Assembly (NCBI RefSeq): GCF_000720325.1
Contig: NZ_JOJM01000047.1
Span: forward strand, 4,120 to 68,119
Length of the DNA stretch: 64,000 nt
Reading direction: 5' to 3'
DNA from: Streptomyces sp. NRRL B-1347
Lineage (GTDB): Bacteria > Actinomycetota > Actinomycetes > Streptomycetales > Streptomycetaceae
Each line of letters opens with the position of its first letter. Positions within the stretch are counted from its first letter, which is position 1. The position numbers and the translations under genes are program-made. This document shows, piece after piece, positions 49,984 through 58,287 of the stretch. Under the pieces are notes generated by a model. That model worked only from the letters and a program-made list of their open reading frames with translations, did no database searches and was not told the origin of the DNA.

Positions 49984-50757
49984 ATGAGCGGAATTCTCGA
50001 CGGCAAGCGGATCCTGATCACGGGTGTGCTGATGGAGTCCTCCATCGCCTTCCACGCTGCCAAGGTCGCGCAGGAGCAGGGTGCCGAGGTCATCCTGACC
50101 GCCTTCCCGCGGCCCACGCTCACCGAGCGCATCGCCAAGAAGCTGCCCAAGCCCGCCAAGGTCATCGAGCTCGACGTCACCAACGAGGAGCACCTCGGCC
50201 GCCTCGAGGGCGTGGTCCGCGAGGAGCTCGGCGGCCTCGACGGCGTCGTCCACTCCATCGGCTTCGCCCCGCAGGACGCGCTCGGTGGCAACTTCCTGAA
50301 CACGCCGTTCGAGTCGGTGGCCACGGCCATGCACGTCTCGGCGTTCTCCCTGAAGTCGCTGACCATGGCCCTGCTGCCGCTGATGCCGGAGGAGGAGGGC
50401 GGCGCGGTCGTCGGCCTGACCTTCGACGCGCAGTTCGCCTGGCCGCAGTACGACTGGATGGGTCCGGCCAAGGCCGCCCTCGAGGCCACCAACCGCTACC
50501 TGGCGCGTGACCTGGGCCCGCGGAACATCCGCTGCAACCTCGTCTCCGCCGGCCCCATCGGCTCCATGGCCGCCAAGTCCATCCCGGGCTTCGGCGAGCT
50601 GGCCAAGGTCTGGGACAGCCGTTCCCCGCTCCAGTGGGACATGGCCGACCCGGAGCCCGCGGGCCGCGGCATCGTCGCGCTGCTCTCGGACTTCTTCCCG
50701 AAGACCACGGGCGAGATCATCCACGTCGACGGCGGCGTGCACATGATGGGTGCCTGA
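49984..50757 (+). CDS. fabI: Enoyl-ACP reductase FabI (InhA-type)
   Basis: A 257-residue enoyl-ACP reductase (MSGILDGKRILITGVLMESSIAFHAA). GVLMESSIA replaces the classic glycine motif as in InhA; HSIGFAP, and the Tyr-x6-Lys pair in QYDWMGPAKAAL, mark the active site. It reduces the double bond of enoyl-ACP with NADH and is the target of triclosan and (as adduct) isoniazid in related bacteria. Second gene of the fabG-fabI operon; a terminator follows. Confidence 0.96.
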   Translation: MSGILDGKRILITGVLMESSIAFHAAKVAQEQGAEVILTAFPRPTLTERIAKKLPKPAKVIELDVTNEEHLGRLEGVVREELGGLDGVVHSIGFAPQDALGGNFLNTPFESVATAMHVSAFSLKSLTMALLPLMPEEEGGAVVGLTFDAQFAWPQYDWMGPAKAALEATNRYLARDLGPRNIRCNLVSAGPIGSMAAKSIPGFGELAKVWDSRSPLQWDMADPEPAGRGIVALLSDFFPKTTGEIIHVDGGVHMMGA

Positions 50758-50783
50758 TCACCCCTGCTCACCCCTGACGCGTC

Positions 50784-50820
50784 GACGCCCCGTTCCCGCA
50801 GTGCGCGGGGGCGGGGCGTC
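50784..50820 (+). terminator. Terminator after fabI
   Basis: GACGCCCCG ... CGGGGCGTC with an internal CCCGC/GCGGG extension forms a stable stem 27 bases after the fabI stop. Confidence 0.8.
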
Positions 50821-50876
50821 GCCCGTTCGGCCCCGCTGGCCGGGCGGCGCCGGGGTGGGGCCGCGCACCCTGGAGT

Positions 50877-51284
50877 GTGCGCTGGTCACCCGGTGCGGCG
50901 CTCGCCGCTCTCGCCCTCCTGATCACCCTGCCGTACGACGCCGTGTCCCACGCGTCCGCGCAGCGTGCGCGGGAGCAAGCGGATGCCGCGGAGAGCGCGG
51001 AAAGCGCGGAGAGCGCTGTCCCTGCCTCGTCCCCGCGTCCGGCCGCGGCGGACCGGCCGTTCGGCGCGGAGTGCCGCAGCAACGTCGTCCGTTCCCAGGT
51101 CGTCGCGTACTGCCACAACCCGTACCCCGAGGCCGACCGGCTGCGGCTGCACATCGAGTGCGACCGGTGGTGGGACATCGACAGCGACAGCCGACCGGTC
51201 ACGGCCGGGCCCGCCAGGACGGTGCGGCTCACCGGCCGCTGCTGGAAAGAGGTCCGCTCGGTGTGGATCAGCCACCAGCGCTGA
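50877..51284 (+). CDS. Small exported protein of unknown function
   Basis: A 135-residue protein with a signal-peptide-like N-terminus (VRWSPGAALAALALLITLPYDAVSHA). A low-complexity Ala/Glu/Ser region follows (ADAAESAESAESAVPASS), and the C-terminal ~75 residues have four Cys (AECRSNVV, AYCHNPYPE, IECDRWWDID, GRCWKEV) likely forming two disulfides outside the cell. The GTG start at 50877 has a poor ribosome site. Family unknown to me. Confidence 0.68.
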   Translation: MRWSPGAALAALALLITLPYDAVSHASAQRAREQADAAESAESAESAVPASSPRPAAADRPFGAECRSNVVRSQVVAYCHNPYPEADRLRLHIECDRWWDIDSDSRPVTAGPARTVRLTGRCWKEVRSVWISHQR

Positions 51285-51296
51285 GGCCGGAGGCGC

Positions 51297-51989
51297 TCAG
51301 CCGTCGGTGCCGTCGGTGAGCCGCTCCGGGTGGCACAGGTAGGGGTAGCTGGCCGCCTCGGCGGCCGCCGCGTCCCCGTCCCGCGCGCGGATCGCCTCGA
51401 CCAGCCGGCCGTGGTCCATGTACGCCGCGGGCGTCAGCTCCTTGCCGATGTCCTCGCGCAGCCAGTCCCGCAGCACCTCGCCCAGATCCGCGTACAGGGC
51501 GATCAGGACGTCGTTGTGGGACGCGGCCACCACCGCCATGTGCAGGGTCGCGTCGGCCGCCACGAACGCCTCGGCGACGCCCGAGGACCAGGCCTCCTCG
51601 CGGCGCGCCAGCAGGGTGTCCAGCTGCTTCAGGTCACGCTCCGTGCGCCGCTCGGCGGCGAGCTTCGCGGCGCTCGACTCCAGCGTGGCGCGCAGCTCCG
51701 CGATGTGCCGCGGATCGGCGTCGGCGAACCTGCGCTGCATCACGCCCGCCAGCTCGCTGGTCGCGACCACGTACGTGCCCGAGCCCTGCCGGATGTCGAG
51801 CAGGCCGTTGTGGGCGAGCGCGCGCACGGCCTCACGGACCGTGTTCCTGGCCACGCCCAGCTGCTCGACCAGCTCGGGCTCGGTGGGGATGCGGGAGCCG
51901 ACCGGCCACTCGCCCGACGAGATCTGATGACGCAGAGCGGCGATGACCTGCTCGGACAGTGCTGAGCGGCGCGGTGTGGTCAGCGGCAT
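51297..51989 (-). CDS. FadR/GntR family transcriptional regulator
   Basis: A 230-residue GntR regulator of the FadR group. The N-terminal winged HTH is LSEQVIAALRHQISSGEWPVGSRIPTEPELVEQLGVARNTVREAVRALAHNGLLDIRQGSGTYV. The all-helical FCD effector domain runs from about 100 to 215. It is divergent from an MFS gene, and the 15-base palindrome at 52076-52090 lies ~88 bases from its start. AAGGAA precedes the ATG. It most likely represses the transporter; the ligand is unknown. Confidence 0.92.
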   Translation of the reverse strand: MPLTTPRRSALSEQVIAALRHQISSGEWPVGSRIPTEPELVEQLGVARNTVREAVRALAHNGLLDIRQGSGTYVVATSELAGVMQRRFADADPRHIAELRATLESSAAKLAAERRTERDLKQLDTLLARREEAWSSGVAEAFVAADATLHMAVVAASHNDVLIALYADLGEVLRDWLREDIGKELTPAAYMDHGRLVEAIRARDGDAAAAEAASYPYLCHPERLTDGTDG

Positions 51990-52065
51990 GTGCTTCCTTC
52001 GGCGACGGCTGCGGCGATTTCCTCGGGCCCGGCGGGCTGGACTGGCCCGGTGGACCCGTTGAAGA

Positions 52066-52097
52066 TTGGACAGGCAATCATCCCATGATTCTATGAT
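52066..52097 (+). promoter_or_regulatory. Leaderless promoter of the MFS gene
   Basis: TTGGAC (52066-52071) and TATGAT (52092-52097) with a 20-base spacer; transcription starting about seven bases after the -10 box would coincide with the ATG at 52105. Confidence 0.6.
52076..52090. promoter_or_regulatory. Operator palindrome between -35 and -10 of the MFS gene
   Basis: AATCAT-CCC-ATGATT is a perfect 15-base inverted repeat; its right edge reaches within two bases of the -10 box TATGAT (52092-52097). A likely -35 TTGGAC is at 52066. The placement is typical of steric repression by the GntR regulator next door. Confidence 0.75.
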
Positions 52098-52104
52098 GTC
52101 TCTC

Positions 52105-53541
52105 ATGGTCAGTGAGGAAGCGGATACGACACGCGGGACGATGACACCACCGGGCCCGGCCGGGGCTGCCGTGCGGCAGGCGGTCGCCGCTGCGGGCGGC
52201 TCGGCGGGCGGTTCTGTGGACGGCTCCACGGACGGTTCCACGAACGGCTCCACGGGTGTGAGCGGTGGTGGGGCGGCGCGCGGCGCCGCGCACGCGCCGG
52301 TCGAGCGGGGTGGAACGACCGCCACGCGCACGTGGGCGACGCGACTCGTCATCGTCGGCATCGTCCTCGCCGCCCTCAACCTCCGGCCCGCCATCACCAG
52401 CCTCGGCGCGCTGCTCGAAGAGGTGCGGGACGGGCTCGGCATGAGCGGCACCCTCGCGGGCCTCCTGACCTCCGTGCCGCCGCTGTGCTTCGCGCTCTTC
52501 GGCAGCCAGGCCCCGCGCCTGGCCCGGCGCTTCGGGTCCGGCGCGGTGGTCTGCGCGGGCATGGTCGCGATAGCCACCGGCCTGCTGATCCGCCCCTTCA
52601 TCGGCGGCACCGCGGGCTTCCTGGCCGCCACCGCGTTCGCCCTCATGGGTATCGCCGTCAGCAACGTCCTGATGCCCGTCATCGTCAAGCGCTGGTTCCC
52701 CGACCGCGTCGGCTCGATGACCGGCCTGTACTCGATGGCCCTCGCGCTCGGCACCTCGCTGGCAGCCGCGGTCACCGTGCCCCTGACCGACGCGCTCGGC
52801 GGCAGCTGGCGCACCGGGCTCGCCGTCTGGGCGGCCCTCGCGGTCGTCGCCGTCGTGCCGTGGCTGCCGCTGGTGCGCGAACGCGGCACCGAGGCGGGCA
52901 CCGCCGAGCGGGTCCCGGCCGCCGTCCGGCGCGAGGACGACGCGCTGCGCATCACCCACAGCCGTACGGCGTGGGCCCTCGCCTGCTTCTTCGGACTCCA
53001 GGCCACCGCCGCGTACATCACCATGGGCTGGCTGCCGCAGATCTTCCGGGACGCGGGCGTGCCCGCGAGCGAGGCCGGGGTGCTGCTCGCCGTCACGATG
53101 GCCATGGGCGTGCCGCTCGCCTTCGTGATCCCGCGCGTGGCGACCCGGCTGCCCCACCAGGGCCCCGTCGTGATCGTCCTCGGCGCCTGCGGCATCGCCG
53201 GATACGCGGGCCTGTACCTCGCCCCTGCGGGCGGCGCCTGGGCGTGGGCGCTGCTGTGCGGCATCTCCAACTGCGCCTTCCCGCTCGCGCTCACCATGGT
53301 CGGCATGCGCGCCAAGAGCAGCGCGGGCGTGGCCAAGCTCTCCGCCTTCGCGCAGAGCACCGGCTATCTGATCTCGATTCCTGGCCCGCTCCTGGTGGGC
53401 GTGCTCTACCAGCACAGCGGCGGCTGGGGCCTGCCGCTCGCGCTCATGGCGGGCCTGATGGTGCCGCAGATCGCGGTCGGCTTCCTGGCGGGCCGCGATC
53501 GCACCATCGAGGACGAGGTGGCGGCGAGGGCGGCGGCCTGA
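52105..53541 (+). CDS. CynX/NimT-type MFS transporter
   Basis: A 478-residue major facilitator protein. The first ~75 residues are unusual: Ser/Gly/Thr-rich repeats (VDGSTDGSTNGSTG). Twelve helices then follow; LNLRPAITSLGALLEEVRDGLGMS and PVIVKRWFPDRVGSMTGLYSMALALGT are typical of the cyanate/nitroimidazole (CynX/NimT) subfamily. I chose the ATG at 52105, seven bases downstream of TATGAT, as a leaderless start; ATGs at 52093 and 52096 overlap the promoter. The substrate is unknown. A 38-codon gene follows 72 bases after its stop. Confidence 0.9.
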   Translation: MVSEEADTTRGTMTPPGPAGAAVRQAVAAAGGSAGGSVDGSTDGSTNGSTGVSGGGAARGAAHAPVERGGTTATRTWATRLVIVGIVLAALNLRPAITSLGALLEEVRDGLGMSGTLAGLLTSVPPLCFALFGSQAPRLARRFGSGAVVCAGMVAIATGLLIRPFIGGTAGFLAATAFALMGIAVSNVLMPVIVKRWFPDRVGSMTGLYSMALALGTSLAAAVTVPLTDALGGSWRTGLAVWAALAVVAVVPWLPLVRERGTEAGTAERVPAAVRREDDALRITHSRTAWALACFFGLQATAAYITMGWLPQIFRDAGVPASEAGVLLAVTMAMGVPLAFVIPRVATRLPHQGPVVIVLGACGIAGYAGLYLAPAGGAWAWALLCGISNCAFPLALTMVGMRAKSSAGVAKLSAFAQSTGYLISIPGPLLVGVLYQHSGGWGLPLALMAGLMVPQIAVGFLAGRDRTIEDEVAARAAA

Positions 53542-53613
53542 CCCGATGCCACCCGGGGCCGGGCCGCGCACCCCGAGGGCGGGCCCACGGGCCGGGGGTG
53601 GGAGACTTGCCGC

Positions 53614-53730
53614 ATGCCAGTGCTCGACCCGAACCCCCAGAACGGCCAGAAGAAGCTCCTCATCGTGCTCGGCGCGATGCTGGCCATCACCGTGATCATC
53701 GGGATCATCGCGTCCATCGCCTCGCCCTGA
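53614..53730 (+). CDS. SGM_5486-type transporter-associated microprotein
   Basis: A 38-residue gene: MPVLDPNPQNGQKK, then one membrane helix LLIVLGAMLAITVIIGIIAS and a short tail IASP. It is too short for routine gene finding, but its size, sequence and location directly after a CynX/NimT-like MFS gene match the family that NCBI calls SGM_5486 transporter-associated protein. GGGAG is ten bases before the ATG. A likely role is to bind or stabilise the transporter (inference). Confidence 0.82.
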   Translation: MPVLDPNPQNGQKKLLIVLGAMLAITVIIGIIASIASP

Positions 53731-53768
53731 GGCCCTGCCGGATCGTCGGCGAACAAGCCCTCCCGAGC

Positions 53769-53796
53769 GGGATGGTGGTGCTAGCCCCACCATCCC
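53769..53796 (+). terminator. Terminator after the MFS/microprotein unit
   Basis: GGGATGGTGG-8 bases-CCACCATCCC, a perfect ten-base stem, followed by CCCCTAGGGG. Confidence 0.8.
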
Positions 53797-53921
53797 CTAG
53801 GGGGTCAGTGTCAGGGTTAACTGGGTGGATCACCGGATGGGCCGAGAGGCCGGAACTCCGTAACTTCGAGATGTGGCCGCGACGACGCGGCCGGGAGCAC
53901 TCGAACGTTCTTGGAGGCGGC

Positions 53922-54143
53922 ATGTCGGTCCGTGCGCACACCCGACGCGACCCGGCGGAGCGGGCGGAGCCTGCCGCCGTCGAGATCCAGCTCCCGTGGT
54001 GGGCCATCGCCCTGCCCGCGATCGCCTTCGCCGCCCTGCTCCTGCTGATACTGAACCCGGTGGACGCCCACGCGGCGAGCGGCGAGCCCGTCGTCACCCA
54101 CCTCTTCGAGCGCGTCAAGGCCGTGCTCGCCGCCCTCCAGTGA
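53922..54143 (+). CDS. Small single-pass membrane protein
   Basis: A 73-residue protein: a basic N-terminus (MSVRAHTRRDPAERAEPAAVEIQL), a membrane helix (PWWAIALPAIAFAALLLLILNP) and an outer tail (VDAHAASGEPVVTHLFERVKAVLAALQ). GGAGG is five bases before the ATG. Conserved in Streptomyces without known function, as far as I recall. Confidence 0.85.
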   Translation: MSVRAHTRRDPAERAEPAAVEIQLPWWAIALPAIAFAALLLLILNPVDAHAASGEPVVTHLFERVKAVLAALQ

Positions 54144-54273
54144 GGCCGTTCGTGCCTGGTCGCGGGCGGGCGCCCCACCTCAGGAGACACGTGGTGAACG
54201 CCCTGTCACCCCTGCCGGGAGAGCCCGCCAACTCCCTGCGCCCGATGGCGTGTTTCATGCGAAGCTGGGACGC

Positions 54274-54792
54274 ATGAGCGTCGCAGATCCCCGCAGGATT
54301 GTCCTTTTCCGGCACGCGAAGGCCGACTGGCCCCAGGTGTCCGACCACGAGCGCCCGCTCGCCGAGCGCGGCCGCAAGGACGCCCCCGTCGCCGGCCGCA
54401 AACTCGCCGAGACCGGAATCGCCTTCGACCTGGCCCTGTGCTCGACCGCCGTCAGGACCCGCGAGACCTGGAAGCTCGCCGTCCAGGAACTCCCGCAGCG
54501 CCCCCGGACGGTGTACGAGGACCGGGTCTACGAAGCCTCCCCCGGCGAGCTGATCGCCGTGCTCAACGAAACCCCGGACGACGTGCGCGACCTGATCCTC
54601 ATCGGGCACAACCCCGGCGTCCACGGCCTCGCCGACGTCCTCGCCGGGGAGGCGGAGGGCGACGCCCAGGTGCGGATGAACCGCCGCGGCTTCCCGACGT
54701 CGGCGTTCGCCGTCCTGACGTACACCGGCTCGTGGAAGGGGCTCGAGCCCGGCACGGCGACGCTGGTGGACTACTGGGCGCCGTCCGAATAG
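54274..54792 (+). CDS. SixA-like histidine phosphatase
   Basis: A 172-residue histidine phosphatase of the SixA branch. VLFRHAKADW (~10-19) carries the catalytic RHA and LILIGHNPGVHGL (~107) the second His; ERGRKDAPVAGRKL and LCSTAVRTRETW complete the pattern. SixA removes phosphate from phosphohistidine of two-component or PTS proteins. ATG at 54274 with GGGA upstream. Convergent with serB over a shared terminator. Confidence 0.92.
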   Translation: MSVADPRRIVLFRHAKADWPQVSDHERPLAERGRKDAPVAGRKLAETGIAFDLALCSTAVRTRETWKLAVQELPQRPRTVYEDRVYEASPGELIAVLNETPDDVRDLILIGHNPGVHGLADVLAGEAEGDAQVRMNRRGFPTSAFAVLTYTGSWKGLEPGTATLVDYWAPSE

Positions 54793-54823
54793 CGGCGCGG
54801 CACGCCCCGCCGACCCACGCGGA

Positions 54824-54852
54824 GGGCCCGGCACCCCAGGGGTGCCGGGCCC
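54824..54852. terminator. Bidirectional terminator between sixA-like and serB
   Basis: GGGCCCGGCACCCC and GGGGTGCCGGGCCC are perfect complements, separated by one A, so the hairpin tip must open by a few pairs. Confidence 0.85.
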
Positions 54853-54913
54853 GACCCGTACCGGCCACGCGGCGCCCGGCGCCGCGCCGGCCGACCGCTG
54901 CCGCTCGTGGTGC

Positions 54914-56182
54914 CTACTCGTGGTCCAGATGCATGTCCGCGGCCTCGACCTCTTCGCGGGTGACACCGAGCAGATACAGGACGGTGTCGAGGAACGGCAC
55001 GTTGACGGCCGTGTGGGCGGCCTCGCGGACCATCGGCTTGGCGTTGAACGCGACGCCGAGACCGGCGGCGTTGAGCATGTCGAGGTCGTTCGCGCCGTCG
55101 CCGATCGCGACGGTCTGCTCCAGCGGGACGCCCGCCTCCTGGGCGAAGCGGCGCAGCAGCCGGGCCTTGCCCGCGCGGTCCACGACCTCGCCGGTCACCT
55201 TGCCGGTGAGCCTGCCGTCGACGATCTCCAGGGTGTTGGCGTGGGCGAAGTCCAGGCCGAGACGTTCCTTGAGATCGTCCGTGACCTGGGTGAAGCCACC
55301 GGAGACCACGCCGACCTGGTAGCCGAGGCGCTTGAGGGTGCGGATGAGCGTCCGCGCGCCGGGGGTGAGCCGCACCTCCGAGCGGACCTTGTCCACCACC
55401 GAGGCGTCGAGCCCCTCGAGGAGGGCGACGCGTGCGTGCAGCGACTGCTCGAAGTCCAGCTCGCCGCGCATCGCGGCCGCCGTCACCTCCGCGACCTCCT
55501 GCTCGCAGCCCGCGTGCGCGGCGAAGAGCTCGATCACCTCGTCCTGGATCAGCGTCGAGTCGACGTCCATCACGACCAGGCGCTGCGCGCGGCGGTGCAG
55601 CCCCGCGGCGACGACCGCGACGTCGACGCCGAGCGCCGCGGCCTCCAGTGCGAGCGCCGTGCGCAGGGGCTCGGTCTCCGTGCCGGACACCGCGAACTCC
55701 ACCGCCGTGACGGGGTACTTGGCGAGCCGGAAGATGCGGTCGATGTTCCCGCCGGTCGCCGTGATGTTCGCGGCGATCGCGGCGGTCGACTCGGCGGTGA
55801 GCGGGTGGCCGAGCACCGTCACATGGGACCGGCCGAGGCCGCGCGGGCGGTTGTCGCCGCGGCCCGAGATGATCTCGGCCTGGAGGTTCATGGAGTCCGC
55901 CCAGGAGTGGACGGTGGCCCGCAGATCTCCTTCGAGGCTGAGCGGCGGCTCGGTGACCAGCGCGCACAGCACTATCCGGCCCCGGGTGACGACCTGCTCG
56001 ATGTCGACGACGTCCACGGAGTACGCGGCGAGCGTGTCGAAGAGGCCGGCGGTGATGCCCGGGCGGTCCTTGCCGAAGATCTTGACGAGCAGAGTGGGGA
56101 GATCAGCGTTGGCGCCCGCCGGCGAGGGGGTGCCGGGCGGCGCGGTGGCGCCGGAGGGCGCGGGGGGCGTGGAGGCACTCAT
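54914..56182 (-). CDS. serB: Phosphoserine phosphatase SerB
   Basis: A 422-residue SerB with ACT-type and HAD domains. The N-terminal 35 residues are Pro/Ala-rich, followed by two ACT-like segments (LLVKIFGKDRPGITAGLFD; SHVTVLGHPLTAESTAAIAANIT). The HAD phosphatase begins RLVVMDVDSTLIQDEVIELFA with the nucleophile Asp, then GVVSGGFTQVTDDL and IGDGANDLDMLNAAGLGVAF. It performs the last step of serine synthesis. The ATG at 56182 follows GGGGA. ACT domains suggest amino acid regulation. Confidence 0.95.
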   Translation of the reverse strand: MSASTPPAPSGATAPPGTPSPAGANADLPTLLVKIFGKDRPGITAGLFDTLAAYSVDVVDIEQVVTRGRIVLCALVTEPPLSLEGDLRATVHSWADSMNLQAEIISGRGDNRPRGLGRSHVTVLGHPLTAESTAAIAANITATGGNIDRIFRLAKYPVTAVEFAVSGTETEPLRTALALEAAALGVDVAVVAAGLHRRAQRLVVMDVDSTLIQDEVIELFAAHAGCEQEVAEVTAAAMRGELDFEQSLHARVALLEGLDASVVDKVRSEVRLTPGARTLIRTLKRLGYQVGVVSGGFTQVTDDLKERLGLDFAHANTLEIVDGRLTGKVTGEVVDRAGKARLLRRFAQEAGVPLEQTVAIGDGANDLDMLNAAGLGVAFNAKPMVREAAHTAVNVPFLDTVLYLLGVTREEVEAADMHLDHE

Positions 56183-56396
56183 GGTGATCCCCACGGTAGC
56201 TGGCGGCGCGGGCCGGGTGACGGGGGTGTCCGGCTGCCGGACACCCCCGGGCACCCTTGTTCATCCCCCGGCCCCACCCTGCTCGCCCTGGCCCCGCTTC
56301 CCGGTCACTCCCCGGATTCGAGGGGGCGCTCTGCCCGGTTGTGCGAAGCCCGGTCCCGGCAGGGGGGCGAGTGGGCGGGACCACACCGACGGGGCG

Positions 56397-57992
56397 TCAG
56401 GGCCTTCGCTTCGGGGGTGGCGGTGGCGGTGGGGGAGGAGGCGGTGGCGTCGGCCACTCCCGCGCCCCCCGCCGCCCCGTCTCCGCCCGCGGCGGCCGGT
56501 ACGGCGTGCTCTGCCGGTAGGGCCCCGGCACCTGTGCCGTCTCCGGCGCCCCCGCCGCGTCCAGGGCCAGCGGCGCCACCCGGCCCCCCGCCGCCCCGGT
56601 CGCCCGCGCGAGCAGCGCCCCGGCCGCCCCGGCCCCGGCTCCCCACGCCGCGCCGAGGAGCGCGGCCATCGCCAGGTTCCCGCGCAGTTCGATGCCCCCG
56701 CCGAACGCGTCGATGCCGAGGACGGAGAGGGAGGCGTTCGCGGACACCTTGGTCAGCCAGGCCATCAGCGGCAGCGCCACGGCCGTGACCGCCCCGAGCG
56801 GCAGCGCGCACCGCGCGACGAACCGGGCCAGACCCCCCGAGTCCGCCGCGGCCCGTGCCAGCGGGCTGCGTACCGCCGTGAGCACCCCCGCGAACAGCAT
56901 CATCACCACGGTCGCGACCCCCAGCAGCCACACCCGCCCGTCGAGTTCGGCGAGCCGCCCGAGCGTCAGGGGCTTGTCGGAGTCGCGCAGCAGATCGTCC
57001 ACCGGGTCCGGCAGGAACTGCGTCAGGGCGCCCGTGGCCTCGCCGTCGTAGGGGACGAAGAGGCCGACGGGCAGGCCGAGGAACACGCCGTTGGGGGCGC
57101 CGAGGAGCGCGCCGCCCACGACCCGCTTCGGGTGATCGTCGCCGATCGCCGCGTACGCCGCGGCGGCGAGCCCCGCGACGACGGCCATCAGCACGACCGC
57201 GACGAGGGCGGACGCCGCGGGCCGCAGCAGCCGGTGGACGGCCTCGAAGCCGGGCGGCAGCGGTGTCCTGCGGGACGCGAGCAGCGCGATGAGCAGCACC
57301 ACGACCGTCCAGATCGCGCCACCGAGCAGCGTGGCGCCGGTGTCGACGGTGAAGCCGACCGCGGCCTTGGCGTCGACGAGGTCGCGCAGGCGGTCCGGCA
57401 GCAGCCCGCCGATGTCCCCGATGCCACCGATGTCCTTGAGGCCGTCGGGAATCCGGTCGCCGATGCCTCCGGGAAGGTCGTCGAGCCCTTTGTCGATTCC
57501 CTTGTCAATTCCTTTGTCGATGCCCAGCTGTTCGCCGTTGATCGTGATGATGTCGTGACCGGCCCAGGCGAGCCCGCCGAGCATGGCGACGAAGAGAGCG
57601 ATCACCGCGCCCGCGCGCGCCGCGAGTTCGGCGGGTGAGATCACAACTCCCGCGCCGCGCAGGGAACGTAAAAAGAAGTAGGAGAGCAGGACCGCGCCGA
57701 CGAGACCCACGCCCAAGGGGGCGACGTCAATGGCTGTGGTCGCCTCGGCACCCTTGAGACCGAAGGCCGACACATCACCGGATGGGGTGATGGAGCCGCC
57801 GACGCCCAGGGCGATCGCCGCCGCCGTCATCGGCCCGAGCGACGCCGCGGCGTCCGCGCCGAGCAGGTGCAGACCAAGTGCCGCCGTCCCTGCCATGCCG
57901 ATCAACGCCCAGCTGACCGCCGCGATCGCGGAGAGCAGTACGTCCCCCCAGGGCACGCTCCGCCGCCCGCCCTCGTACCCGCCGCTCACCAT
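56397..57992 (-). CDS. Streptophobe-type large membrane protein
   Basis: A 531-residue protein with ten or so hydrophobic helices and Ala/Gly-rich loops, of the kind NCBI calls 'streptophobe family' in Streptomyces. Of note, a 12-base tandem repeat encodes GIDKGIDKGIDKG between helices (DNA at 57487-57525), followed by the Gly/Ile/Asp-rich segment LDDLPGGIGDRIPDGLKDIGGIGDIGG. The C-terminus is a polyproline run (WPTPPPPPPPPPPPPKRRP) likely to be cytoplasmic. ATG at 57992 with GGGGG upstream. No enzyme motif is present. Confidence 0.8.
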   Translation of the reverse strand: MVSGGYEGGRRSVPWGDVLLSAIAAVSWALIGMAGTAALGLHLLGADAAASLGPMTAAAIALGVGGSITPSGDVSAFGLKGAEATTAIDVAPLGVGLVGAVLLSYFFLRSLRGAGVVISPAELAARAGAVIALFVAMLGGLAWAGHDIITINGEQLGIDKGIDKGIDKGLDDLPGGIGDRIPDGLKDIGGIGDIGGLLPDRLRDLVDAKAAVGFTVDTGATLLGGAIWTVVVLLIALLASRRTPLPPGFEAVHRLLRPAASALVAVVLMAVVAGLAAAAYAAIGDDHPKRVVGGALLGAPNGVFLGLPVGLFVPYDGEATGALTQFLPDPVDDLLRDSDKPLTLGRLAELDGRVWLLGVATVVMMLFAGVLTAVRSPLARAAADSGGLARFVARCALPLGAVTAVALPLMAWLTKVSANASLSVLGIDAFGGGIELRGNLAMAALLGAAWGAGAGAAGALLARATGAAGGRVAPLALDAAGAPETAQVPGPYRQSTPYRPPRAETGRRGAREWPTPPPPPPPPPPPPKRRP

Positions 57993-58287
57993 CAGACCCC
58001 CGAGCTCGCCGCGCGTCGCCCTCGGCGCGCGGACGCACGGGCACGGGCGATATCGACGACATGGGTGACATGGTCGATATGTGCGGCATGCTCGCGATCC
58101 GTACTCGCTGAGAGCCCTTACCACTTTCCGAGGCGATATCTGCCCCGTCAACGGGGCAGTCATAGTGGCCCGTACGCAGTCTTCACAAGGCCCGACTTTC
58201 GGTCAGTGGCCTCCGCCTGAAATAGTTCCCCCCGATGTTCGACATCCCTAGACTCCCCATGATGGGGGCAACTCGGGGGACAACTCA

